Source: Arthrobacter sp. TPD3018 (lineage in GTDB: Bacteria; Pseudomonadota; Alphaproteobacteria; Sphingomonadales; Sphingomonadaceae). Taken from it: a stretch of 64,000 nucleotides of DNA. Where the stretch lies: positions 186,001 through 250,000 of the forward strand of contig QDFQ01000004.1 of assembly GCA_003075315.1 (NCBI GenBank), written 5' to 3'. Positions 27,241-36,281 of the stretch are shown in pieces; the stretch's first letter is position 1; each line of letters begins with the position of its first letter. Below the pieces are notes generated by a model. It did not search any database. It had not been told where the DNA came from and saw only the letters and a list, made by a program, of their open reading frames with translations. A program made the position numbers and the translations under genes.

Positions 27241-28554
27241 ATGTCCGACGCATCTGCCCCGTCGCCGCGTTCCCGCCGCTGGACGCTCTACCGCCTGCGC
27301 GCGCTGCTGCGATCGCGTGGGCCGACCAGCGTGCGCTTCCGGCGGCGGATCGCGGTGATCACCGGTGCGATCCTGATCGGCATCGTCGCGGTGCTGTTCG
27401 CCGAGGCGGCCGATTATACGGGGCTGGTGTTCAGCGCCTATGCGCGCACGTGGCATTGGTTGCCGCTCGTCACGACGCCGCTGGGCTTCATGGCGCTCGT
27501 CTGGCTGACGCGGCGGTTCGTGCCGCTGGCGCGCGGTTCGGGCATTCCGCAGGTCATGGCCGCGCAGACCGACCCGACCGCGGCGATGGGCGGACTGATC
27601 GCGGTGAAGACGGTGCTGGGTAAGGTCGTGCTGACGATGGCGGCGATCCTGTGCGGCGCGAGCGTCGGGCGCGAGGGGCCGACAGTGCAGATCGCCGCGG
27701 CGGTGATGGGGGTCAGCCACCGCGTGCTGCGCGTGCCGTTGAAGGGCGCGGTGGTGATCGCGGGCGGTGCGGCGGGCGTGGCGGCGGCGTTCAACACGCC
27801 GTTGGCAGGCGTGATGTTCGCGATCGAGGAACTCGCCGCCGCCTATGAGCAGAAGGTGACGCTGCTAGTGCTGTCGGCGATCGTGATCGCCGGCCTCGTC
27901 GCCCAAAGCCTGGCGGGCGACTATATCTATTTCGGCGCGATCGGCGCGCATATGCCAACCGCGAGCGCACTGATCGTCGTGCCGGTCGCGGGCGTCTTCG
28001 GCGGACTGGCGGGTGGGCTGTTCTCTCGCGTGCTGCTGGGGCTCGCCAGCGGGCCGGGCCGCGTGACGCGCTGGACGAAGGCGAACCCGGTGTTGTTCGC
28101 CGGCATTTGCGGCGTGGTGGTCGCAGTGCTGGGCGTGTTCTCCGCGGGGCTGACCTGGGGCACCGGTTATTCCGCGGCGCGGGCGATGATCATCGGCGTC
28201 GATGCGCCCTTGTGGTTCGGACCGGCGAAGGCGCTGGCGACGACGGCGACCGCGGTCGCCGGGCTGCCCGGCGGCATCTTCGCGCCCAGCCTGGCGGTGG
28301 GGGCGGGTGTCGGCAATCTGCTGCATGCAGTCTTCCCGAACGATCCCGCGGGCGCGGTCGTGATCCTGGGCATGGTCGCCTATTTCGCGGGGGTCGTGCG
28401 CGCGCCGCTGACCGCGGTGATCATCCTGTCCGAAACGACGGTGAGCCGTGGGCTGTTGCTGCCCATGTTCGCTACCGCCTTCATCGCCGACTGGGCGAGC
28501 CAGCTGGTGTGCCGCGAGAAGCTGTATCACGGGTTGTCGCAGACGTTTCGATAA
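27241..28554 (+). CDS. ClC-family chloride channel/antiporter
   Basis: A 437-residue membrane protein with the three ClC signature loops: GSGIP at 99-103, GREGP at 143-147 with the gating glutamate Glu145, and GLPGGIFAPSLAVGAGVG near 340. These form the anion pathway. The presence of the gating glutamate leaves both channel and H+/Cl- antiporter possible; I could not place a proton glutamate with confidence. Residues 1-35 are basic and cytoplasmic. It follows tamB by 49 bases on the same strand and may be co-transcribed, without an obvious functional tie. Confidence 0.92.
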   Translation: MSDASAPSPRSRRWTLYRLRALLRSRGPTSVRFRRRIAVITGAILIGIVAVLFAEAADYTGLVFSAYARTWHWLPLVTTPLGFMALVWLTRRFVPLARGSGIPQVMAAQTDPTAAMGGLIAVKTVLGKVVLTMAAILCGASVGREGPTVQIAAAVMGVSHRVLRVPLKGAVVIAGGAAGVAAAFNTPLAGVMFAIEELAAAYEQKVTLLVLSAIVIAGLVAQSLAGDYIYFGAIGAHMPTASALIVVPVAGVFGGLAGGLFSRVLLGLASGPGRVTRWTKANPVLFAGICGVVVAVLGVFSAGLTWGTGYSAARAMIIGVDAPLWFGPAKALATTATAVAGLPGGIFAPSLAVGAGVGNLLHAVFPNDPAGAVVILGMVAYFAGVVRAPLTAVIILSETTVSRGLLLPMFATAFIADWASQLVCREKLYHGLSQTFR

Positions 28555-28579
28555 GGCGCGAGACGACAAACACCTAATC

Positions 28580-28673
28580 GTCATTCCCGCGCAGGCGGGA
28601 ATCCATAACCTTTAACGTCAGCGATAACGCCGAAAGGGTAGCGCATCTGGATTCTCGCCTTCGCGGGAATGAC
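28580..28673. repeat. Palindromic repeat, GTCATTCCCGCG subfamily
   Basis: Inverted arms GTCATTCCCGCGCAGGCGGGAA (from 28580) and its complement ending GGGAATGAC at 28673. Related copies at 43309-43401 and 44841-44865. It separates the convergent ClC and hydrolase genes. Confidence 0.8.
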
Positions 28674-28686
28674 GGGGGGGTGGGGT

Positions 28687-29922
28687 TTAGCGCAGCGCGC
28701 GGACCTCGGGAGTGTCGAGGCAGCGCATCATCTCGGCGGGCTGCATCGCGCGGCCCGTTTGCGGTTCTGCATAGACGGGCACCTCGAACGGCTTGCCGAG
28801 CCCTTCCGCCGTAAAGCCGTTGCCGCCCGTGCAGCGCATCGCCGCCGCCAGCATCCTGGGCGGGGTGTCATAGCCTTCGTAGGACAGGCGGAACGTGCCC
28901 CAATGGATCGCCATGGATCGCGCGGCGCCCAGGCGCTGGTGGATGAGCGCCGCCTCCGCCGGACCGACATGGCTGCCCGACGACATTTGGCCGGGCGCGA
29001 AGCGGAACGCGCCGATCGGGATCATCGCGAAGCGGATCGGGCCGTAGGTTGCGGCCTCCGCCGGCCACAGGCCGTCGCCGAAGCCGGTGTCGCCCGCGAA
29101 GAAGATGTTGCCGCCGCTGGGCAATGCGACGACGAAGCTGGACCAGAGCGCGCGGTTGCGATCGGTGAACCAGCGGCTGCCCCAATGGTGGTTGCGCGTC
29201 ACGAACACGCGCGCGCGATCACCCGGGCACCAGCTGTCGGGATCGCAGCGGATGTCGCTGCTCGTGTCCTGGATGCCGGCAGGCGTCAGCGTCGCGCTGC
29301 CGCCCCAGTCGAGCGCGGTCGCCTTCGCGCCGGTCTGGCCGATGACGCTGTCGTTGCCCAGGCTGGTGACGATCGCAGGCTTGTCCCGCTCCCACAACCG
29401 CTTCAGCGCCGCCTGATCGAGATGATCGTAATGGTTGTGACTGACCAGCACGAGATCGATCTTGGGCAGATCGTCGAACCGGATACCGGGCGCCGCGACG
29501 CGCTGCGGACCGAAGCCGAACGGGCCGGCGCGTTCGGCGTAGATCGGGTCGGTCAGGATGTTGAGGCCATGGGTCTGGATGAGGACGCTGGGGTGGCCGA
29601 TCCACGTCACGACCATGCGCTCGCCTTCGACGCGCGCGGCGGGGCGCGACGGTGTGACCGCCACGCTCTTCGGCCATTCGGGACGCCCGTCGTTTCTGGT
29701 CAGGTACCGCCAGAAGAAGCCGGTGCGGCTGCCGCCCGCCGGCATGCGCATCGTGTCCTGATCGCCATCGGGGTTGAAGAAGCGCTGCCCGTTGTAATGG
29801 TCGCTTTCGTCGCCTTCGTAATAGATGCGGTCGAGAAAGCGCGGGACGATCGTCACGGTGAGGCCGAATGCGATGACGAGCGCCAAGACGATGCCGCCGA
29901 TGATCTTCAGTACCAGCGCCAC
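28687..29922 (-). CDS. MBL-fold hydrolase, NAPE-PLD-like
   Basis: A 411-residue metallo-beta-lactamase-fold enzyme with an N-terminal membrane anchor (residues 3-26). The zinc motif HNHYDHLD begins at His162 (His162, His164, Asp166, His167), and later metal ligands fall in FFAGDTGFGD and IHWGTFRLS. The block VTWIGHPSVLIQ and LTDPIYAERAGPFGFGPQR places it with the UlaG/NAPE-phospholipase D-like group, often acting on phospholipids or phosphodiesters; the substrate is not known here. The start is GTG 29922 with an AAGGGG site. Confidence 0.87.
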   Translation of the reverse strand: MALVLKIIGGIVLALVIAFGLTVTIVPRFLDRIYYEGDESDHYNGQRFFNPDGDQDTMRMPAGGSRTGFFWRYLTRNDGRPEWPKSVAVTPSRPAARVEGERMVVTWIGHPSVLIQTHGLNILTDPIYAERAGPFGFGPQRVAAPGIRFDDLPKIDLVLVSHNHYDHLDQAALKRLWERDKPAIVTSLGNDSVIGQTGAKATALDWGGSATLTPAGIQDTSSDIRCDPDSWCPGDRARVFVTRNHHWGSRWFTDRNRALWSSFVVALPSGGNIFFAGDTGFGDGLWPAEAATYGPIRFAMIPIGAFRFAPGQMSSGSHVGPAEAALIHQRLGAARSMAIHWGTFRLSYEGYDTPPRMLAAAMRCTGGNGFTAEGLGKPFEVPVYAEPQTGRAMQPAEMMRCLDTPEVRALR

Positions 29923-30056
29923 GGCAGCCCCTTTGGAGATTGATGCGGGTGAACGCCGCGGGGGTGCCGCGGGTTCAATGGCACGTCAATCGCGGGTGGG
30001 CGTGGGAGGGGACTTGTGCGGGCCGTGCGCTCGGCTAGCATCCTGCGGCAAAGGGG

Positions 30057-31646
30057 ATGGATATGCGTCAGATTGCGTTGGGTTTTCTGCTGGCCAGTGC
30101 CGTGCTTGCAACGCCGGCTGTCGCGCGTCGGGTCACGGTCGAAGAGGTGCCGCTGGAGCAGGTGCAGGCGCTGATGACCACGGGCAAGGCGACGAGCGTC
30201 GAGGTAACACGCGCTTATCTCGACCGGATCGCCGCGCTGGATCGCAAGGGGCCGGCATTGCGCAGCGTGATCGCGATCAATCCCGACGCCCTTGCGCAGG
30301 CGAAGGCGCTGGATGCCGAACGCAAGGCGGGGCGCATCCGGGGGCCGCTGCATGGCGTGCCGGTGCTGATCAAGGACAATGTCGAAACCGCCGACCGGAT
30401 GGCGACGACGGCGGGCAGCCTGGCGCTGAAGGGCAATGTCACCGGCCGCGACGCGCCGGTGGTGGCGCGGCTGCGTGCGGCAGGGGCGGTGATTCTGGGC
30501 AAGACGAACTTGAGCGAATGGGCGAACATCCGCTCGACGCATGCGATGAGTGGGTGGAGCGCGGTCGGCGGACTGGTGAAGAACCCCTATGCGCTGGACC
30601 GTACCGCGTGCGGATCGTCATCCGGTTCGGGCGCGGCGGTGGCGGCGAGCTTCGCCGCGGCGGCGGTGGGAACGGAGACCGACGGCTCGGTCGTATGCCC
30701 GTCGTCGATCAACGGCCTTGTCGGGTTGAAGCCCTCGATCGGCCTCGTCAGTCGCACGCATGTGGTGCCGATCAGTCATTCGCAGGATACGCCCGGGCCA
30801 ATGGCGCGCAGCGTGCGCGACGTTGCGGTGCTGTTTTCGGCGATGGTCGGCCCCGATCCCGCCGATCCGGTGACGGCGGGCGCGGTTCCGCGCGACTATA
30901 CGGCGGGGCTGTCGGTCAGCGCGCTGTCGGGGATGCGCGTGGGTGTCATTCGGCCGAAGGACATGCCGGCGGACCTCGCCGCGCGCTACGACGCGGCGCT
31001 GGCCGTGCTGACCGCGGCGGGTGCGGTGCTAGTGCCGGTGACGCCGCCCAAGCTGGATGGGGTGGGCGATGCCGAATTCATGGTGTTGAAAACCGAATTG
31101 AAGGCCGACCTCAACGCGTATCTCGCGACGACGCCGGCGGCGGTGACGGCGCGCGACCTCGACCAGCTGATCGCCTTCAATCGCGATCATGCGACGCAGG
31201 AGATGCCGTTCTTCGGTCAGGAGATTTTCGAGATGGCGGCGCAGACCAAAGGACTGCGCGATCCCGACTATGTGGCGGCGCGGGCCAAATCGCTGAAGGC
31301 GGCGAGCGGTGCGATCGACGGCATGCTGGCGGCGGCGGGCGCTCAGATATTGGTCGAGCCGACCTATGCCGAGGCATGGTTGAGCGATCCCGTGTATGGC
31401 GATCAGTATAACGGGCCGTCCTCGTCGGAGCTGCCGGCGATCGCCGGTTATCCCAATTTGACCGTGCCGATGGGGCTGGTGAGGGGACTGCCGGTCGGGC
31501 TGTCATTCATCGCGACGAAGAACGGCGAGGCGACGGTGCTGGGCGCAGGCTATGCCTTTGAGCAGCGGGCGAAGGCGCGGGTGGCGCCGCGGTATCTCGC
31601 GCAGGCGGACGTGGGGGCTGGGCTGGAGGGGACGCGCCGATCCTAA
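30057..31646 (+). CDS. Exported amidase (amidase signature family)
   Basis: A 529-residue amidase with a signal peptide (residues 1-24, ending AVA-RR). The Ser-cisSer-Lys triad is visible: Lys106 in VLIKDN, the cis-serine in GSSSGSG (around Ser187), and nucleophile Ser211 in TETDGSVVCPSS. Family members hydrolyse amide bonds. Export to the periplasm is unusual for GatA-like enzymes but typical of this peptide-amidase-like subgroup. The ATG at 30057 or the one at 30063 may be used. A hairpin lies directly behind the stop. Confidence 0.92.
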   Translation: MDMRQIALGFLLASAVLATPAVARRVTVEEVPLEQVQALMTTGKATSVEVTRAYLDRIAALDRKGPALRSVIAINPDALAQAKALDAERKAGRIRGPLHGVPVLIKDNVETADRMATTAGSLALKGNVTGRDAPVVARLRAAGAVILGKTNLSEWANIRSTHAMSGWSAVGGLVKNPYALDRTACGSSSGSGAAVAASFAAAAVGTETDGSVVCPSSINGLVGLKPSIGLVSRTHVVPISHSQDTPGPMARSVRDVAVLFSAMVGPDPADPVTAGAVPRDYTAGLSVSALSGMRVGVIRPKDMPADLAARYDAALAVLTAAGAVLVPVTPPKLDGVGDAEFMVLKTELKADLNAYLATTPAAVTARDLDQLIAFNRDHATQEMPFFGQEIFEMAAQTKGLRDPDYVAARAKSLKAASGAIDGMLAAAGAQILVEPTYAEAWLSDPVYGDQYNGPSSSELPAIAGYPNLTVPMGLVRGLPVGLSFIATKNGEATVLGAGYAFEQRAKARVAPRYLAQADVGAGLEGTRRS

Positions 31647-31650
31647 TGGA

Positions 31651-31680
31651 ACGTCATCCCCTTGAAGGCTGGGATGACGT
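31651..31680. repeat. Short palindrome ACGTCATCCC/GGGATGACGT after the amidase gene
   Basis: A perfect 10-bp inverted repeat with a 10-base loop, five bases after the amidase stop; a TTT follows on the plus strand. It belongs to the GTCATCCC family and may serve as a transcript end. Confidence 0.65.
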
Positions 31681-31721
31681 TTCAGGCGGAGAGGTCGAAG
31701 CCGCGGAAGGGTGAGGGTGAA

Positions 31722-32123
31722 TTAGGAGCGAAGACGCTTTTCCAGACTCCACTGCCAGAGCATCAGCAGTGGCACCGCGCCAAGCTCCATCGCAAAACCG
31801 AACAGATGCCCCGCGGACGGTGCGCCGACCGCGACCAGCGATACGATCCGGCTGAGGCCGCCCGCGACCACCAGCGCGCCCAGCAGGCGGAAGCGGGGGC
31901 CCTTGCGTTCGATCCGGGGGATGCACGTCGCGAACGCGATACCGACGGCAAAGAAGATGCCGGAGATGTAGCGGAAATGGCTGTCGAGGTCGGTCGGGAT
32001 CACCGGCGGATGGCCGAGGAAGCCGGGGCCCCGCGCTACGCTCCAGCCGCCGACGGATAGCGGTACCAGGCAGGCGAGCGCCACCACCACCTGCAGCGCA
32101 CGGCGCTCCACGGCGGGGCTCAA
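31722..32123 (-). CDS. DUF4345-type membrane protein
   Basis: A 133-residue inner-membrane protein with four hydrophobic segments. The order VVVALACLVPLSVGGWSV, the stretch SHFRYISGIFFAVGIAFATCIPRIERKGPRFRLLGALVVAGGLSRI and the closing LGAVPLLMLWQWSLEKR fit DUF4345. The start is TTG 32123, overlapping the previous stop (TTGA), with AAGGAG upstream. Function unknown; it is coupled to a DUF2721 protein. Confidence 0.78.
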   Translation of the reverse strand: MSPAVERRALQVVVALACLVPLSVGGWSVARGPGFLGHPPVIPTDLDSHFRYISGIFFAVGIAFATCIPRIERKGPRFRLLGALVVAGGLSRIVSLVAVGAPSAGHLFGFAMELGAVPLLMLWQWSLEKRLRS

Positions 32124-32569
32124 GACAGAATCTCCTTCCGCACATGGATGGCGCGGAGCGACACACGCACCTCCCACATGAACGCCGCGAGGCAACAGGT
32201 GAGCAGCGTCACCGCGACGATGAAGCAGAAGGCGATGCCGGTGCCGATGTGCAGCCGCGCGATATTGGCGACGAACAGCATCGCGATGACGATGCACGCC
32301 ATCACCGCGCTCAGCACCGCGAGGAACAGCGCAGCGTTGATGATCGACATGCGCTCGTCGAGCAGTTTCAATTCCCAGATGTCGCGCTGCTGATCGCGGC
32401 CGCTTTCGGCGATGACCCGTTCCTCCAGCACGCGGGCGCGATCGATGACGCGGGCGAGGCGGCCGGCGAGCACGTTGAGGATCTGGCCGATGGCCGCCAG
32501 CATGAAGACGGGCGCGAGCGACAGCTGGATCGTCTGCGCGATCGTGGACACTTGGAGCAACGTGGGCAT
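32120..32569 (-). CDS. DUF2721-family membrane protein
   Basis: A 149-residue protein: N-terminal helix (IQLSLAPVFMLAAIGQILNVLAGRL), a charged cytoplasmic stretch (RARVLEERVIAESGRDQQRDIWELKLLDERM) with coiled-coil character, then two more helices (ALFLAVLSAVMACIVIAML, GIAFCFIVAVTLLTCCLAAF) and a basic tail. This is the DUF2721 pattern. The start is ATG 32569. It is the first gene of a two-gene operon with the DUF4345 protein. Function unknown. Confidence 0.82.
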   Translation of the reverse strand: MPTLLQVSTIAQTIQLSLAPVFMLAAIGQILNVLAGRLARVIDRARVLEERVIAESGRDQQRDIWELKLLDERMSIINAALFLAVLSAVMACIVIAMLFVANIARLHIGTGIAFCFIVAVTLLTCCLAAFMWEVRVSLRAIHVRKEILS

Positions 32570-32711
32570 GGCGCCATCATATCCGGGACGGCGCCGCGGG
32601 AAAGGGCCGATCCGTGTCGGGCGGGCGGTTTGTCGATCGCGGAGCCGCGATCGACGGTTTTTCGTTGCCCGCCGCCGATCGAGCGATAGACCCACGGACG
32701 TGCGGCTGCCG

Positions 32712-33785
32712 ATGCGCCTTTCGACGTTCGAACGTCTGCCTCCCACCGCGCGCGCGCGGATCGACGATGGTCTGTCCGTGGCGATCGATGCGGTGGCGAC
32801 GCGGGCGGTGCCGACGCACGGCTTCCTGCGCTATGGATGGTATGCTGCGGCGCTGGATGCCTATGGCGGCAGGGCCCGGACGCTGGTGGTCGAAGAAGAG
32901 GGGCGGCCCGCGCTGGCGCTGCCGTTCGTCGGTATCGGACCAGGGTTCGCGCGCGCTGCGGCGGTGCCGGGCAGCTATTGGCCGTTTCGCAGCTTTCCGC
33001 TCGCCGCCGACGCGGGGGAGGCGGTGTTGCGGGTGGCGCTGGCAGCGCTGGCGCGCGCCGTCACGGTGCTGCGGATCGGCCCGGTGTACGACGACGATTC
33101 CGCGGTGATGCCGCTGATCGCCGCCGCGCGGGCGCAGGGGTGGGCGGTGCTCGGACGGTTCGTCGCGGACAGCTGGCTGCTCGACATGACGGCGCGACAG
33201 CAGGAGGGACCGTGGCCGCGCGGGTCGACGCTGCGCAAGAACCGCTTCCACGAAAAGCATCTCGCGAGCCATGGCGTGCCGGACTGGCGCTTCCTGTCGG
33301 GGGCGGACTGGCCGGCGGCATTCGACGATCTGGCGGCGGTGGAGCAGGCGAGCTGGATCGCATCGCGCACGGATGGCAGCGATGCCAAATTCACGCGCGA
33401 AGGCCATGGCGCCTTCTGGCGCGCGGCGGCGCAGGACCCGGTGCTGGCGCAGATGATGCGCGCGGCCTTGCTGACCATCGACGGAAAGCCTGCGGCCTTT
33501 TCGTTCGATCTCGACGCGGGGGCGCTGACGTACGCGATCGCCAACAGCTACGACCCCGCCTATGCCAAGCATTCGCCGGGCAAGCTGCTCTATTACCGCA
33601 ATCTCGTGCACGCATTGGCGCGGGGGATTACGCGGGTCGACTGGGGGGCGGGCGACAGCGGCTACAAACAGGTGATCGGTGCCGACCGGGGGCCGGCGAT
33701 CCGCGACTGGTTACTGGTGCGTCCGGGCGTGCCTGCGCTGGTCGGCCGGCTCGCTGCGGGCGTATGGCGGCGATCGGGGCAGTAG
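32712..33785 (+). CDS. GNAT-fold acyltransferase (CelD/BcsL-like)
   Basis: A 357-residue protein whose C-terminal half is a GNAT-like acyltransferase domain: HGAFWRAAAQDPVLAQMMRAALLTIDGKPAAFSFDLDAG followed by YAKHSPGKLLYYRNLVHALARGITRVDWGAGDSGYKQVIGA matches the CelD/BcsL and FemAB-like group, which often modifies cell-surface carbohydrates or lipids. The start may be ATG 32712 or an in-frame GTG at 32700. No polysaccharide genes surround it. Substrate unknown. Confidence 0.8.
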   Translation: MRLSTFERLPPTARARIDDGLSVAIDAVATRAVPTHGFLRYGWYAAALDAYGGRARTLVVEEEGRPALALPFVGIGPGFARAAAVPGSYWPFRSFPLAADAGEAVLRVALAALARAVTVLRIGPVYDDDSAVMPLIAAARAQGWAVLGRFVADSWLLDMTARQQEGPWPRGSTLRKNRFHEKHLASHGVPDWRFLSGADWPAAFDDLAAVEQASWIASRTDGSDAKFTREGHGAFWRAAAQDPVLAQMMRAALLTIDGKPAAFSFDLDAGALTYAIANSYDPAYAKHSPGKLLYYRNLVHALARGITRVDWGAGDSGYKQVIGADRGPAIRDWLLVRPGVPALVGRLAAGVWRRSGQ

Positions 33786-33822
33786 ACGGAACCCGGGCCC
33801 AGCGCGTAGGCGTTGAGGCATC

Positions 33823-34368
33823 ATGTTCGTCTTCCTCGATTTCGAAGCCTCGTCGCTCGCCAAGAAAAGCTATCCGATCGAAGTCGCCTGGGTGTTCGAG
33901 GACGGCACCGAGGAAAGCCATCTGATCCGTCCGCCGCTGCAATGGTCGGACTGGGACGACGAGGCGGAGGCGATCCATCATATCACGCGCGCCGAGATCG
34001 AGGCGAACGGCACGCCGCATGACGTGGTCGCGCAACGGATGATCGATGTGCTGAGTGGCCATGCCCTGTTCGCGAGTGCGCCGTCGTGGGACGGCAAATG
34101 GCTGAGCGCGCTGCTGCGTGCGGCGAAGCAGCCGCGCCATGCGCTGCGGTTGCGCGACAGCGAGGAGGCGCAGCGCGAGACGGCGACCGCGATCCTGCGC
34201 GGGGTGGTGCCGGATGTCGAACTGGGGCGGGTGGTGGCCGATGCCGTCGTGCTGGGCGAGGTGCGCGATCATGACGTGCCGGCGCACCGGGCACTGGCCG
34301 ATGCGCGCGACGAATGGCGCCGCTGGGGGCTGGTGAAGCGCGCCGCGGAAGAGCGGGCGGGGCGCTGA
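33823..34368 (+). CDS. DnaQ-like 3'-5' exonuclease
   Basis: A 181-residue DEDDh exonuclease fold: Asp6 and Glu8 in FLDFEAS, Asp90 in SAPSWDGKW, and His155 and Asp160 in HRALADARDEW complete the metal site. It is smaller than a polymerase epsilon subunit and lacks the tau-binding tail. It probably trims DNA or RNA, but the target is unknown. The next small gene starts inside its stop codon (TGATG). Confidence 0.88.
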   Translation: MFVFLDFEASSLAKKSYPIEVAWVFEDGTEESHLIRPPLQWSDWDDEAEAIHHITRAEIEANGTPHDVVAQRMIDVLSGHALFASAPSWDGKWLSALLRAAKQPRHALRLRDSEEAQRETATAILRGVVPDVELGRVVADAVVLGEVRDHDVPAHRALADARDEWRRWGLVKRAAEERAGR

Positions 34369-34544
34369 TGGGCGAGGTGGTCAACTTCCGCCGTGCCCGC
34401 AAGGCACGGGATCGGGCCGCGGCGGGCAGGGTCGCCGACGCGAACCGCGCGAAGTTCGGGCGGACCAAAGCGGAGCGTGAGACCGCAGACGCTGACAAGG
34501 CGCGGGTCGAACGGATACTCGACGGAGCGAAACTGGAGGATTGA
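34368..34544 (+). CDS. DUF4169-family small protein
   Basis: A 58-residue, highly charged helical protein: MGEVVNFRRARKARDRAAAGRVADANRAKFGRTKAERE... matches the DUF4169 pattern. The ATG shares its A with the stop of the exonuclease gene (TGATG), indicating coupling. Function unknown; the basic and Ala-rich composition may suggest nucleic-acid binding. Confidence 0.8.
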   Translation: MGEVVNFRRARKARDRAAAGRVADANRAKFGRTKAERETADADKARVERILDGAKLED

Positions 34545-34568
34545 GGGCGAGGGCGAAACCCTGGCGGC

Positions 34569-35246
34569 TTACACCCGGCGCCGCACCCGCCACGCCATAA
34601 CCGCGACCAGCGCGGCCAGTCCGAACCATGTCAGCGCATACACCAGATGGCTGTTGCGAAACCGCACCACGGTCAGCCCGCCGCGCGGCCACCCGCTCTT
34701 GGGTTCGCTCGCATCGATGAAATAGGGGGCGACCCGGCCAATGCCCCGGCGCGCCGCGATCGTGGCGACGTCGCGCGAATACCAGCGGTCCGCTGCCGGA
34801 TCGTTGGTGCGCAGGAAGGCGCCGCCGGGTTCGCTCAGCCGCAACAGGCCATGGATCGATTGCACGTCGGGGGAGGGGGCGATGCCGGTTCGCCGGTCGG
34901 CGGGGACGAAGCCGCGGTTGACCAACAGGGTGAAGCCGCGGTCGGTATCGAAGGGCGTCATCACCCAGAAGCCGCCGCCCAGCTCCGTCACCGCCTGTAC
35001 CAGCGTGTCGGCCCCGGTGCGATAGTGCCCACGCACGACGACGGGGCGGTAGACGTCGTCCTTGCCGATGATGGACCAGCGATCGGGTCCGGGGGCAGGC
35101 ACGGGAGGCTGCGCCAGCACCGCCTCGGTATGCGCGATCAGCGCCAGTTTCCACGTCCGGCGTTCGAGCTGCCAGACGCCCAGTCCGATCAGCGCGGCGA
35201 TCACGAACAGCAGCAGGCCGGTCGTGATCGCGCGCCGGCGATTCAT
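34569..35246 (-). CDS. surf1: SURF1-family cytochrome oxidase assembly protein
   Basis: A 225-residue SURF1 protein with one membrane helix at each end (ITTGLLLFVIAALIGLGVWQL and LVYALTWFGLAALVAVMAWRV). The segment GLGVWQLERRTWKLALI and the loop VVVRGHYRTGADTLVQ, then LLVNRGFVPADRR, match the family. It assists haem-copper oxidase assembly. It is the last gene of the cyoABCD operon, five bases after cyoD. Start ATG 35246. Confidence 0.92.
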   Translation of the reverse strand: MNRRRAITTGLLLFVIAALIGLGVWQLERRTWKLALIAHTEAVLAQPPVPAPGPDRWSIIGKDDVYRPVVVRGHYRTGADTLVQAVTELGGGFWVMTPFDTDRGFTLLVNRGFVPADRRTGIAPSPDVQSIHGLLRLSEPGGAFLRTNDPAADRWYSRDVATIAARRGIGRVAPYFIDASEPKSGWPRGGLTVVRFRNSHLVYALTWFGLAALVAVMAWRVRRRV

Positions 35247-35250
35247 GGAG

Positions 35251-35649
35251 CTACATCGCACCCATGTCGCCGCCGGTCATGCCCGGCATCATGTTGGCGT
35301 TCATGTGATACATGACCCACATCGAACCGGCGAGGCAGATCGCCACGATGATGACGGTGAAGATCAGCGCCATCAGCGTCCACCCATTCTCCGACTTGGA
35401 GTTCATGTGGAGGAAGTAGATCATGTGGACGACGATCTGCACCAGCGCGAACGCCATGCAGATGCCCGCCGTGATCCGCGCGTCGGCGATCACGCCGCTC
35501 ATCACCAGCCCAAACGGAACGGCGGTGAGGATCACCGACAGGACGAAGCCGATCACATAATCGCGGCGGGTGCCATGCGCTTCGCCCGAGGAATGGCCAT
35601 GGCCATGAGCATTGTCGTGCGCATGATCATGCGTGTCATGGGCGCTCAT
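35251..35649 (-). CDS. cyoD: Cytochrome o ubiquinol oxidase subunit IV
   Basis: A 132-residue subunit with an unusually His-rich N terminus (HDTHDHAHDNAHGHGHSSGEAHG), three membrane helices (for example RRDYVIGFVLSVILTAVPFGLV), and a Met-rich end (MMPGMTGGDMGAM). The cyoD core is clear. The ATG at 35649 overlaps the cyoC stop (ATGA). The His-rich tail could bind copper or another metal, an inference from composition only. Confidence 0.92.
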   Translation of the reverse strand: MSAHDTHDHAHDNAHGHGHSSGEAHGTRRDYVIGFVLSVILTAVPFGLVMSGVIADARITAGICMAFALVQIVVHMIYFLHMNSKSENGWTLMALIFTVIIVAICLAGSMWVMYHMNANMMPGMTGGDMGAM

Positions 35650-36275
35650 CGCAGCACTCCCAGCAGATAGACGAAGGTGAAGACGCCGATCCAGATGACG
35701 TCGAGGAAGTGCCAGAACAGCGACAGGCACTGCAGGCGACGCTGGTTGGCGGCGATCAGGCCCTTGCGGCCGACCTGAACCATCAGCGTCACCAGCCAGA
35801 TGATGCCGAAGGTGACGTGCAGGCCGTGCGTGCCGACGAGCGTGAAGAACGACGACAGGAACGCGCTACGCTGCGGGCCGGCACCCTCGGCGATCAGGTT
35901 CGAAAATTCGTACAGCTCGATCCCCAGGAAGGCGAGGCCGAATAGGCCGGTGATCGCCAGCCAGCCCTGGGTGGCCTTCACGTTGCCGTCGTTCATCGAC
36001 AGCATCGCAAAGCCATAGGTGATCGACGACAGCAGCAGCATCGAGGTGTTGAGCGCCACCAGCGGCAGCTCGAAGATCTCGTGCGGCTGCGGGCCGCCGG
36101 CATAGCTGCTGCCGAACACGCCATAGGCTGCGAACAGCATGGCGAAGATCAGGCAGTCGCTCATCAGGTACAGCCAGAAGCCCAGCATGGTGCTGCCACC
36201 GGCGTCGTGATGATGTTCGTCGGTCTCGTAGAAGACCGGGGCCTGGGTGCCCGGGGGGATGGTCGCTTCGCTCAT
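35646..36275 (-). CDS. cyoC: Cytochrome o ubiquinol oxidase subunit III
   Basis: A 209-residue five-helix subunit with the cytochrome c oxidase subunit III fold; GFWLYLMSDCLIFAMLFAAYGVF and the closing FWHFLDVIWIGVFTFVYLLGVLR are typical of CyoC. It starts six bases after cyoB and its stop overlaps the cyoD start. Confidence 0.95.
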   Translation of the reverse strand: MSEATIPPGTQAPVFYETDEHHHDAGGSTMLGFWLYLMSDCLIFAMLFAAYGVFGSSYAGGPQPHEIFELPLVALNTSMLLLSSITYGFAMLSMNDGNVKATQGWLAITGLFGLAFLGIELYEFSNLIAEGAGPQRSAFLSSFFTLVGTHGLHVTFGIIWLVTLMVQVGRKGLIAANQRRLQCLSLFWHFLDVIWIGVFTFVYLLGVLR

Positions 36276-36281
36276 GGCTCC

